A DNA stretch of 64,000 nucleotides from VRUE01 sp963837695 (GTDB taxonomy: Bacteria > Actinomycetota > Thermoleophilia > Solirubrobacterales > 70-9), in assembly GCA_963837695.1 (NCBI GenBank), contig CAWINZ010000005.1, positions 682,001 through 746,000 on the forward strand. The letters are read 5' to 3'. Positions 8,576-16,297 of this stretch are shown piece by piece. The position numbers were made by a program, and so were the translations under genes. Within the stretch, counting starts at the first letter, position 1. Each line of letters opens with the position of its first letter. Under the pieces are notes generated by a model. It saw nothing but the letters and a program-made list of their open reading frames with translations. It searched no databases and was not told the DNA's origin.

Positions 8576-9814
8576 CTACTCGTCGAGCTCGGTCAGCAGC
8601 TGCAGCCAGTCGCGCAGCAGGCGCGGCGAGAGGAACTCGCGGCGGGCGTGTTCCTTGCCCGCCTTGCCCAGCCGCTTGCCCAGCTCCGGGTCGGCGAGGA
8701 TCTCGATGCAGCGCCGCGCGCACTCCGACGGCGAGTCGACCAGGTAGCCGCTGAGCCCGTCCTCGATCTGCAGCGGAATGCCGCCGACGTTGCCGGCCAC
8801 CGTCGGCCGGCCCTTCCAGAGCGCCTCGGTGACGGTCAGGCCGAAGCCCTCGCGGATCGACTTCTGCAGGCAGACGTCGGACTGCGACTGGAAGGCGTTG
8901 ACCTCGATCGCGCCGACGTTGTTGAGGTTGTTGAGGATCTTGATGTCCTCGTCGCCGTCGGCGTATTCGACCGTCTGCTGGAAGAAGTCCCAGCCCTCGG
9001 GGTCGTCGGTCGCCATCGAGCCGACGAGGGCGAGCTGCACGTCCGGCAGCTCGGCGGTCACCTCGCGGTAGGCGTCGATCACCCCGATCGGGTCCTTCCA
9101 GGGGTCGAAGCGGGAGACCTGGGTGATCAGCGGCCGGTCGACGTCGATCCCGAACTGGTTGCAGACGTAGGCGGCGTCGTCGGGCGAGAAGGCCATGTTC
9201 TTCGGCGAGAGCGGATCGATCGCCGGCGGGATGATGCGGATGCCGTCGTGGCCGTTCATCCCGCCGGGCACGTAGGTCGGTTGGTGCCAGACCGTCGCGT
9301 CGTACTCCTCGATCAGCGGCTGCAGGCGGGTGATCGGCGCCGGGTTCGGCTCGGAGAGGTCGATGTGGCAGCGCCAGACCCAGTTGCGGCTCTTCGCGGT
9401 GGCGCCGCGGCGCAGGCCGATCGGCTGCGGGTCGTGGACGATGATCGTGTCCCACTCGCCCTTGAGGCCGTCGGCGTTGATCGCGTTGATCTCGTCGAAC
9501 ACCTCCCACTGCTCGTCGCTCAGCGTCTCCTCGGCGCCCTGCAGCGAGTTGTGCAGGAGCTTGGTCGCGTTGAAGAACTCCTCCTTGCCGAAGATCACGT
9601 GCCAGTGGGCGTCGATCCCGGCGTCCCGCATCAGCGGCACGATCGTGTAGAGGATCTCCGAGACCCCGCCGCCGAAGGCGGTCGCGCTGACGTGCAGGAC
9701 GCGCTGTCCCTCGAGCGGCTTGGCAAGCTCGCGGATCCGTTCGCTCAACTCCTTCCCAGCGATGTGGGTGTAGTCGGAGAGGGACTTCTGGCCGAGGGAG
9801 ACTTCCTGAAGCAT
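8576..9814 (-). CDS. treT: Trehalose glycosyltransferring synthase-like (TreT)
   Basis: A GT4 enzyme that makes trehalose reversibly from NDP-glucose and glucose. The signature VSATAFGGGVSEIL (about residues 42-55) marks TreT and trehalose phosphorylase-like proteins. It also has WRCHIDLSEPNP, the Rossmann-type QVSRFDPWKDP, and the retaining-GT motif REGFGLTVTEALWKGRP with its acid pair. Length is 412 aa. It sits directly upstream of the GT20 gene on the same strand, so the two probably form one trehalose or osmolyte operon. Confidence 0.85.
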   Translation of the reverse strand: MLQEVSLGQKSLSDYTHIAGKELSERIRELAKPLEGQRVLHVSATAFGGGVSEILYTIVPLMRDAGIDAHWHVIFGKEEFFNATKLLHNSLQGAEETLSDEQWEVFDEINAINADGLKGEWDTIIVHDPQPIGLRRGATAKSRNWVWRCHIDLSEPNPAPITRLQPLIEEYDATVWHQPTYVPGGMNGHDGIRIIPPAIDPLSPKNMAFSPDDAAYVCNQFGIDVDRPLITQVSRFDPWKDPIGVIDAYREVTAELPDVQLALVGSMATDDPEGWDFFQQTVEYADGDEDIKILNNLNNVGAIEVNAFQSQSDVCLQKSIREGFGLTVTEALWKGRPTVAGNVGGIPLQIEDGLSGYLVDSPSECARRCIEILADPELGKRLGKAGKEHARREFLSPRLLRDWLQLLTELDE

Positions 9815-9858
9815 CGGCGATTTCTACAGGCAACGGCGGCTGGACGCCCGCCGGTCGC

Positions 9859-11010
9859 TCAACCGCCGGGTTCTGCGACCGGGCGCTTACTCAAGGTGAT
9901 CTCCACGGTTTCCCGGTCGCCGTTGTCGTGGAGCACGTCGACCTCGACCTTTTCGCCGGGCTTGAACTCGGAGATGAAGCGGGCGAGGTCATCCGGTTCG
10001 ACGACCGGGTGGCCGTTTACGGCGAGGATCGTGTCGCCGCCTGCCTGGTAGGGAATCCCCTGGAAACGGACCTTTTCGTCGCCGCCCTTCAGGCCGGCTT
10101 CGTCGGCCGGGCCGCCGGGAATCACTTCCGCCAGCAGCCCCCCGTGGTCGGTGTCGAGGCCGAGCTTGGCGGCGAGTTGCGGATAGAGCGCCTGGGTGCT
10201 GACGCCGACGTAGGCGTACTCGACGCTGCCCTTCTGCTCGAGTTGGGCGAGGGAGCGCTTCACCGCTGAGATCGGCACCGCGAAGCCGACGCCATCGTTG
10301 GCGCCGGAGTTGGTCTCGATCTGCTGGTTGATGCCGATGACGCGGGCGCCGGCTTCGAGCAGGGGCCCGCCCGAGTTGCCGGGGTTGATCGAGGCGTCGG
10401 TCTGGATCGCTCCCTCGATTTGGAACTGGGTGAGCGAGCCGACCGAGCGGTCGATCGCCGAGACGATCCCGACCGAGAGCGACTGTTGCTCGCCGAACGG
10501 GTTGCCGATCGCGGCCACCGGCTGCCCCACCACGAGGTCGCGATCGTCGCCGAGCTGCAGCGGGTGCAGGGCAAATCCGTCTGGCTTTACTTCGAGCAGG
10601 GCGACGTCGGCGAACGGGTCGAAGCCGACGATCCTCGCCGCCACCTCGTTGCGATCGGGGAAGCCGACGAAGACCGCCTTCGCCTCCTTGCGGTCGCTGC
10701 CTTCGCCGTCGGTGACGACGTGGGCGTTGGTGACGATCCTGCCCTTCGTATCGAGAACGAAGCCGGAACCTTCGGCGGCGCTTTTGTCGAAGATCGAGCG
10801 GATCGTGACCACGCCAGGCGAGGCTTCGCTGTAGACCTTGGCCGCGTCGAATCCCTCGCTGGCCGTCTGCACGACGACCTGGGTCGTCGTCTTCGTCGCG
10901 TCCACCGAGCCGGTTCCCGAACCGCCGGCGCTGTTGCCGCCGCAGCCGGCGAGCAGCGCCAGGGCCAGCAGCGCCGGCAGCGCTGCCGAACCGGCGCGAA
11001 GCCTGCTCAC
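9859..11010 (-). CDS. HtrA/DegP-like lipoprotein serine protease with PDZ domain
   Basis: An envelope-stress protease. A signal sequence ends in a lipobox (LALLAGCGG, Cys about residue 23), so it is probably a lipoprotein outside the membrane. The trypsin-like domain has the triad: His in TNAHVV, Asp in DVALLEV and Ser in NPGNSGGPL. A PDZ domain covers about residues 270-370. Length is 383 aa. The GTG start overlaps the kinase stop by 4 bp (GTGA), making this the third gene of a regulator-kinase-protease operon and a likely output of that system. Confidence 0.92.
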   Translation of the reverse strand: MSRLRAGSAALPALLALALLAGCGGNSAGGSGTGSVDATKTTTQVVVQTASEGFDAAKVYSEASPGVVTIRSIFDKSAAEGSGFVLDTKGRIVTNAHVVTDGEGSDRKEAKAVFVGFPDRNEVAARIVGFDPFADVALLEVKPDGFALHPLQLGDDRDLVVGQPVAAIGNPFGEQQSLSVGIVSAIDRSVGSLTQFQIEGAIQTDASINPGNSGGPLLEAGARVIGINQQIETNSGANDGVGFAVPISAVKRSLAQLEQKGSVEYAYVGVSTQALYPQLAAKLGLDTDHGGLLAEVIPGGPADEAGLKGGDEKVRFQGIPYQAGGDTILAVNGHPVVEPDDLARFISEFKPGEKVEVDVLHDNGDRETVEITLSKRPVAEPGG

Positions 11011-12065
11011 GCGGGGGCCTTCGCCGGGTCGGCGGCGACGGCCGCCGGCGCACCGGGAGGGGCATGGGGAAGGTCGAGCGTGAAGGCGGTGAAGCGGCGG
11101 CTGGAGGAGATCGCGATGTGCCCGTCCATCCGCTGCGCCAGCTCGCGCGCGATGGCCAGGCCGAGCCCGGAGCCGCCGGCCGAGTCGGCGGTGTAGAAGC
11201 GCTCGAAGATGCGTTTTTGCACCCGCTGTGGGATGCCGCTGCCGTCGTCGGAGACGGTCAGCTCGGCGCGCTGGTTGACGGAGTAGATGGTCACGGTGAC
11301 GCTGGTGCCCTCCGGGGTGTGGGTGAGGGCGTTGTCGAGGAGGATACGGATGATCTGCCGCACCCGGTCGGGGTCGGCGACGGCGATCACCGGCCGGTCC
11401 GGCGTGCGCAGCTCGAGGCGCGATCCGCGCAGGTCGGCGCGGGCGCCGAACTCGCGCGCCACGTCACGGGCCAGTGGACTGAGGTCGACGCTGTGGATCG
11501 CCATCACGATCCCCCCGGCGTCGAGCTGGGAGAGGTTGAGCAGGTCGGCGGTGAGCTTCGTGAGCCGCTCGATCTGCTGGCGCATAGTGCGCACGAACTC
11601 GGCCCGCTCCTCCGCGCTCGGGTCCTCCTCGTCGAGCAACTCGACGAATCCACCGAGGCTGAAGATCGGCGTGCGCAGCTCGTGCGAGGCGTTGGCGATG
11701 AACTGCTTGCGGGCGCTGTCCAGCTCGGCGAGCCGGCGCTGCATCTCATTGAACGTCCGGGCGAGCTGACCGAGCTGGCCCGAGGAGTCGACCGGGATTC
11801 GGGCGGCGAAGTCGCCGTCGGCCACGGCGCGGGCTGCGTCCTCGATGCGCCTCACCCGCAGGGTGACGATCCGGGCGGAGTAGATGCCGACGCCGAGGGC
11901 CATCAGCAAGGCGAACAGGCCGCCGACCAGAATCGGCCCGCCGGCGCTGTGGTCGCCCTCGATGACGACGACCCAGACATAGACGATGACCGACGTCCCG
12001 GCTCCGATCGACAGCGACGCGGTCGTGATCCTGCTGCCGAGCGGGGTGAGACGCAGTCCTTTCAT
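11007..12065 (-). CDS. Sensor histidine kinase
   Basis: A membrane sensor kinase of 352 aa. Two transmembrane helices near residues 16-36 and 45-65 enclose almost no extracytoplasmic loop, then come a HAMP domain (RVRRIEDAARAVADGDF), a HisKA dimerisation helix with the phosphorylated His in NASHELRTP, and a HATPase with N box (LLDNALTHTP) and G boxes (DDGSGIP, GGSGLGLAI). I use the ATG at 12065, which overlaps the regulator stop (ATGA). The minimal sensor loop suggests it senses the membrane or a partner protein. Confidence 0.93.
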   Translation of the reverse strand: MKGLRLTPLGSRITTASLSIGAGTSVIVYVWVVVIEGDHSAGGPILVGGLFALLMALGVGIYSARIVTLRVRRIEDAARAVADGDFAARIPVDSSGQLGQLARTFNEMQRRLAELDSARKQFIANASHELRTPIFSLGGFVELLDEEDPSAEERAEFVRTMRQQIERLTKLTADLLNLSQLDAGGIVMAIHSVDLSPLARDVAREFGARADLRGSRLELRTPDRPVIAVADPDRVRQIIRILLDNALTHTPEGTSVTVTIYSVNQRAELTVSDDGSGIPQRVQKRIFERFYTADSAGGSGLGLAIARELAQRMDGHIAISSSRRFTAFTLDLPHAPPGAPAAVAADPAKAPA

Positions 12066-12757
12066 TCTCTGAAGCGGTAGCCGACGCCGCGCACCGTGAA
12101 CAGATATTCGGGCTGCTTGGGGTCGGTCTCGAGCTTCTCGCGGAGGTGGCGGATGTGAACGTCCACCGTGCGCGGATCGCGGTAGTCGGAGTCTCCCCAC
12201 ACGTGCTCGAGCAAGGTCTCGCGGCTCAGCACTTTGCCCGGCGAGCGGGCAAGCGCGACGAGGATCTCGAACTCGACATAGGTGGCGCCGACCTCCTCCT
12301 CGCGCAGGGTCACCGAGCGCCGGGCGGGGTCGATCTTCAGCTCGCCGTGCTCGATCGGCTCTTCCTCACCGGGGTCGGCGACCATTCGCGAGCGGCGCAG
12401 CGCCGCCTTGACCCGGCTGCGGAACTCGCGCATCGAGAACGGCTTGGTGATGTAGTCGTCGGCGCCGACCTCGAGCCCGGCCACCTTGTCGGTCTCTGAG
12501 CCTTTCGCGGTCAGCATGATGATCGGCACCTGACTGCGGCGGCGCAGCTGCCGACAGACCTCGACTCCGTCGAGCTTGGGCAACATCAGGTCGAGGACGA
12601 CGAGGTCGAAGCGAGCCTCGGTGAAGCGTTCCAGCGCCTCGCGACCGTCGAGCGCCGAGGTGACGTGGTAGCCGTCCTTGCGCAGGGGGTAGCTGAGCAG
12701 GGTCTGTACGGACCGCTCGTCGTCGACAAGCAGGATTCGCGTGGACCCGTTAGGCAT
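12062..12757 (-). CDS. OmpR-family response regulator
   Basis: A DNA-binding response regulator, 231 aa. The receiver domain has the acidic pocket DDE, the phosphoacceptor Asp in VVLDLMLPKLDG and the Lys in DDYITKPFS. The C-terminal winged helix reads LLEHVWGDSDYRDPRTVDVHIRHLR with GVGYRF at the end. It is the first gene of an operon with the histidine kinase and HtrA protease, with 4-bp overlaps throughout. Confidence 0.95.
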   Translation of the reverse strand: MPNGSTRILLVDDERSVQTLLSYPLRKDGYHVTSALDGREALERFTEARFDLVVLDLMLPKLDGVEVCRQLRRRSQVPIIMLTAKGSETDKVAGLEVGADDYITKPFSMREFRSRVKAALRRSRMVADPGEEEPIEHGELKIDPARRSVTLREEEVGATYVEFEILVALARSPGKVLSRETLLEHVWGDSDYRDPRTVDVHIRHLREKLETDPKQPEYLFTVRGVGYRFRE

Positions 12758-12844
12758 AGAGGAAGAGTAGTCCCGCAGGCACGTATGTTGACTTGGACGG
12801 ATGTGCTAGTACCAAGAACTAAGGTTGCCGCGTTCGGAGCCGAT

Positions 12845-13033
12845 ATGAAGCTCATGACGCAGCCGCTGCACCTCAAGAGCCTGATCGAGGATGGCCGGTA
12901 TCAGCCCCAGCCGGAGTTGGTAGCGGAGGCGATGCTGCGCCGTCGGGGCGTGCGCACCCTGCTCACCGCGGCGGCGCTCAACCCAGCTGGTCGAATCCCT
13001 TCGCCTTCAGCAGCCCGCCGCCAGGCAGCCTGA
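12845..13033 (+). CDS. Small FlgM/anti-sigma-28-like protein
   Basis: A 62-aa protein. The segment LIEDGRYQPQPELVAEAMLRR resembles the C-terminal helices of FlgM-type anti-sigma factors and related short actinobacterial proteins. The ATG at 12845 is preceded by GGAG at 5 nt spacing; an in-frame ATG at 12785 is weaker. No flagellar genes are in the window, so the true role is unknown. Its last 56 bp overlap the end of the convergent thiL. Confidence 0.45.
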   Translation: MKLMTQPLHLKSLIEDGRYQPQPELVAEAMLRRRGVRTLLTAAALNPAGRIPSPSAARRQAA

Positions 13034-13880
13034 TCTCAACCCCCTCGCCGGCGATGACAGCGCCGATCCGCGTTGCCGGGATGGCGGCGACCCGGCCCGC
13101 GGGAATCGTTGCAAGCAGCTCGTAGTCTTCCCCTCCGGAGACGGCCAGAGTCAGGTCGGCAACCCCATCGGCGAGGGGCAGCGCCGTTGCGTCGATCCGT
13201 AGGCCGACCCCGCTCGCCCGGGCAAGGTGACCGGCGTCCCCACCGAGCCCGTCGCTGAGGTCGATCATCGCGGTGGCCCCTGCTGTCGCCAGGGCCCTGC
13301 CCTCCGCAAGGCGCGCTTTCGGCTCGAGCTGTCGCGCGATCAGCTCGGGGCGCTCTTCATCCGCTTCGAGGGCGAGGAGGCCGGCAGCCGCGCCGCCGAG
13401 CTCTCCGGTGACCACCAGCGCATCGCCGGGCCGCGCCCCGGATCGCCTCACAAGGCCAGCCGCGCTTTTCGCGTGGCCGACGACCGTTACCGCCAGGGTC
13501 AGGACCGGCGCGCGCGTGACGTCGCCGCCGGCCAGCGTCGTGCCGGTCTCCTCGGCGACCCGCGCGATTCCGTCCAGCAATTCAAGGCAGCCGTTCTCGT
13601 CGAGGTCGGCGGGGATGCCGAGGACGACGTAGGCCTCGCCGGGCTCTGCGCCCATCGCCGCCAGGTCGGAGAGCGCCACGGCAAGCGCCTTGGCGCCGAT
13701 CTGTGCCGGGCTGCTCCACTCGCGGCGGAAGTGGACGCCGTCGACGAGGGCGTCAACTGAGGTGGCGGTGGCCCCGCCTGGCAGGGTGACGGCGGCGTCG
13801 TCGCCGCTGCCGAGCAGCACGCGAGGGCCGGGCGGCGGCAGGTGCGCCCGGATGCGATCCAAGAGCTCGAACTCGCCCAT
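12978..13880 (-). CDS. thiL: Thiamine-monophosphate kinase
   Basis: ThiL phosphorylates thiamine monophosphate to the cofactor thiamine diphosphate. The N-terminus MGEFELLDRIRAHL and the motifs GSGDDAAV, SVDALVDGVHF, DLAAMGAEP, LAGGDVTRA and MIDLSDGLGGDAGHLA are characteristic. The C-terminal SGGEDYELL completes the set. Length is 300 aa. It is divergent from the flippase-like gene and shows no other thiamine gene nearby. Confidence 0.95.
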   Translation of the reverse strand: MGEFELLDRIRAHLPPPGPRVLLGSGDDAAVTLPGGATATSVDALVDGVHFRREWSSPAQIGAKALAVALSDLAAMGAEPGEAYVVLGIPADLDENGCLELLDGIARVAEETGTTLAGGDVTRAPVLTLAVTVVGHAKSAAGLVRRSGARPGDALVVTGELGGAAAGLLALEADEERPELIARQLEPKARLAEGRALATAGATAMIDLSDGLGGDAGHLARASGVGLRIDATALPLADGVADLTLAVSGGEDYELLATIPAGRVAAIPATRIGAVIAGEGVEIRLPGGGLLKAKGFDQLG

Positions 13881-13944
13881 GCGACCATTCTCCCCGCTGC
13901 GGGCACCGGGTAGCAGCCCCCGATCTCACTAAGGTGCGACAAAC

Positions 13945-15030
13945 GTGGCAAAGGACCGACCACTCCTACATCGGCTCGGCGAAGCGGGCGCCCGCTTCGG
14001 CACCCGCCCTCCGCGTAGCAAGCGCGTCCGCCTTGCGATCCAGCTCGGCATCGCACTCGTCATCTTCGGCTTCCTCGTCCTCACCGTGGTCGACCAGTGG
14101 GCCGAGATCAAGGACAAGGGCGTCCACTTCCACGTCCTCTGGCTGATTCCCGCCTTCGTCTTCCTGCCGCTCTTCTACGCCTTCAGCGCCGTCGGCTGGG
14201 ACCTGATCCTGCGCTTCCTCGGCTACCGGATCGGGCACGGGCGGGCCCAGGTCGCCTGGGGGCAGCCGCTGCTTGCCCGCTACGTGCCGGGCAGCGTCCT
14301 CTACGTGCTCGGGCGGGTGCTGCTCTCCGAGCGGGCCGGTGTGAAGCGTCGGGTGACGATCGCCAGCATCGTCTACGAGCAGGCGATCTCCGCCACCTCG
14401 GCGATCGTCTTCGCCGCCTACTTCCTGATCAGCCATCCGGACCTGCAGGGCCAGCCGTGGCGTTGGGGGGTGCTTCTGCTGATCCCCCTGGCGCTGGCGA
14501 TACTGCATCCGCGCGTCTTCGGGCCGCTGGCAAACCGGGTGCTGCGTGCCTTCGGCCGCGAATCGCTGCCCGAGGTGATGCCGATGCGCGGTGTCGTCAC
14601 GATGACGCTGTTCTACCTCGGCGTCTGGGTGGTCGTCGCGCTGGGGATGTACTGCGTCGCGCGCTCGGTCACCGACATTCCACTCACCGTCAACGAAGTG
14701 CTCACGGTGGGCTCGGCGCAGGCGGTCGGCTACGTCGCCGCGCTGGTCACCCTCGTCGCCCCCGCCGGCCTCGGTATTCGCGATGCGGCCTTTGCCTGGG
14801 CGGTGAAGGGCGCAGTGGGAGACAGCTTCGCGGTCGGGTCGCTGATCGCGATCGCGGTGCGCGGCGTGCTGACCGTGGTCGAGCTGCTCTACGTCGGCCT
14901 GGTTACGGCGCTGGGCAAACGCGAGGGTTGGTCGATTCCGACCGGCGTTGTGCATCCGTCTCCCGCGGAGGAGGCTGAGGGCACGCCTGATCGCAGCGAG
15001 ACGCCGATTCACACCCCCGAGATTCTTTAG
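13945..15030 (+). CDS. Flippase-like membrane protein (LPG synthase TM family)
   Basis: A polytopic membrane protein of 361 aa resembling the lysylphosphatidylglycerol synthase transmembrane/UPF0104 family. About eight hydrophobic segments are visible, for example LAIQLGIALVIFGFLVLTVV and LWLIPAFVFLPLFYAFSAV. The stretch RYVPGSVLYVLGR and the late motif APAGLGIRDAAFAW match conserved family positions. Related proteins act in lipid or lipid-linked sugar transfer. The convergent GT87-like gene downstream is compatible with envelope glycolipid work. Confidence 0.75.
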   Translation: MAKDRPLLHRLGEAGARFGTRPPRSKRVRLAIQLGIALVIFGFLVLTVVDQWAEIKDKGVHFHVLWLIPAFVFLPLFYAFSAVGWDLILRFLGYRIGHGRAQVAWGQPLLARYVPGSVLYVLGRVLLSERAGVKRRVTIASIVYEQAISATSAIVFAAYFLISHPDLQGQPWRWGVLLLIPLALAILHPRVFGPLANRVLRAFGRESLPEVMPMRGVVTMTLFYLGVWVVVALGMYCVARSVTDIPLTVNEVLTVGSAQAVGYVAALVTLVAPAGLGIRDAAFAWAVKGAVGDSFAVGSLIAIAVRGVLTVVELLYVGLVTALGKREGWSIPTGVVHPSPAEEAEGTPDRSETPIHTPEIL

Positions 15031-15040
15031 CTGCCGGTTG

Positions 15041-15172
15041 GGGGCGGGGTGGGGTGGGTCCGAGGGGAGCCTGGGTTCGCTCGCTGCGCTCGCTCACTAT
15101 GTTGGACCGCTTCGCGGTGAGAATTACTCTGCGGAGCCGCTTCGCGAGGCTCCCTCGGACCCACCCCGCCCC
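15041..15172. terminator. Long inverted repeat between convergent genes
   Basis: Arms at about 15041-15071 and 15148-15172 pair over about 25 bp (core GGGTCCGAGGG/CCCTCGGACCC). The left arm has a 5-nt duplication and one extra G that would bulge. It lies between two convergent genes and probably serves as a shared terminator. The ~75-nt interior holds smaller hairpins such as ACCGC-TTC-GCGGT. Confidence 0.55.
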
Positions 15173-15250
15173 TCCCACGTCGTCGCCCTGCTGCTCCTTG
15201 CGCCGCTGTGGACTTTTGACGTGCTGCAGCACGTAGAAGGTCCGTTGCGG

Positions 15251-16297
15251 TTAGAGCGGTAGGCGGGCGGGGAGCTGGTAGGCGGTCAGGGCGAGAGTTA
15301 AGAGCTGTAGGGGGCGGTCTCTTGAGAGAGCTACCAGGGGGAGGGTCCAGATCAGGTACCAGGGGAGGAGCCAGGCGGTCGCTACGAGGAGGGCGAAGCT
15401 TGCCCAGGCTGCGGCTCTGAGCCAGTCGTTGCCGCGCCAGGTCCAGGCGAGCAGGTAGATGAAGACGGCTGCGAAGAGGCCGAACGCCGCGGCGCGGACC
15501 GCGGTTGGGTCGAGGCCGGTCAGGCGGGCGAACGTGGTCGGGATGCTGAGGTGGCTGGTCTTTTGCTGGTGGCTGCCGGCCAGCTCGATGCCGTCCAGCC
15601 AGTGCCAGCCGAAGGCGGCATAGGCGACGACGCCAATCACGGCCAGCTCCAGCATCAACCCCAACAACATCCGGCCGACGGGCCGATTTCCCGCCATATA
15701 GGCGTGTTTTCGGCCCGTCGGCCGCGTGGAGAGGAGGGCGAAGGGCGCGGCCAGGGCCGCCGGGGCCTTGATCGCGAAGGCGGCTACGAAGGCGGCGCCG
15801 GCGCTTGCCTCGCGGGAGGAGAGCATCGCGGCGATGCCGATCGTCGCTAGCAGCATCGCCAGGCCGTCGTTGTGGGCGCCGCCGACGACGTGGACCAGGA
15901 CAAGCGGGTTGAGGGCGACGAAGGCGGCGGCGCCCAGCGGGGAGACGCCGCGTGCGGGCGCGATGCGGGCGATGAGGACGGCGGTTGCCAGCACCGAGAG
16001 GGCGGCGCTTGCCTTCAGCACAGCGATCGCCCACCACACCGGCAGCCAGGCGAGGGGGTAGGTACCCAACGTGAAAAGCGGTCCGTAGGCGCTGGTCGCG
16101 TCGATCCAGGTGACCCGCGCGTAGGCGGGGTCGAACGGCGCCGCCGCCGGGGGGTGAACGTAGGGGTTGAGGCCGTGCACCACTCCCAGCCGCGCGTAGT
16201 CGACGTAGCTGTAGACGTCGTGCGAAAGGAGGACGGGGGCCAGGGCGAAGGCGGTGAGGAGAACGCCCACCGCGGCCCAGAAGAGGCGCGGCCTCAA
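15251..16297 (-). CDS. Polyprenol-phosphate-mannose-dependent glycosyltransferase-like membrane protein
   Basis: A multi-pass membrane protein of 348 aa resembling GT87/MptB-type alpha-mannosyltransferases that act on lipid-linked or wall glycans outside the membrane. The N-terminal LLSHDVYSYVDYARLGVVHGLNPY carries the acidic residues expected for catalysis in this fold, followed by about eight hydrophobic segments. It overlaps the PBP gene by 4 bp (ATGA), indicating joint translation with a cell-wall synthase. A palindrome at 15672-15724 lies inside the coding sequence. Confidence 0.72.
   Translation of the reverse strand: MRPRLFWAAVGVLLTAFALAPVLLSHDVYSYVDYARLGVVHGLNPYVHPPAAAPFDPAYARVTWIDATSAYGPLFTLGTYPLAWLPVWWAIAVLKASAALSVLATAVLIARIAPARGVSPLGAAAFVALNPLVLVHVVGGAHNDGLAMLLATIGIAAMLSSREASAGAAFVAAFAIKAPAALAAPFALLSTRPTGRKHAYMAGNRPVGRMLLGLMLELAVIGVVAYAAFGWHWLDGIELAGSHQQKTSHLSIPTTFARLTGLDPTAVRAAAFGLFAAVFIYLLAWTWRGNDWLRAAAWASFALLVATAWLLPWYLIWTLPLVALSRDRPLQLLTLALTAYQLPARLPL
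15672..15724. repeat. Palindrome inside the GT87-like gene
   Basis: Perfect 15-bp arms CGGCCGACGGGCCGA (15672-15686) and TCGGCCCGTCGGCCG (15710-15724) flank a 23-nt centre that itself holds CGCC/GGCG. It encodes an in-frame polar stretch (PTGRKHAYMAGNRPVGR) between membrane segments. It looks like a palindromic element tolerated within a cytoplasmic loop. Confidence 0.5.

Noticed and set aside
13966..15012. Minus-strand 348-aa frame over the flippase-like gene
   Set aside because: The plus strand encodes a normal polytopic membrane protein with family motifs; the antisense frame is His/Arg/Asp-rich without any.
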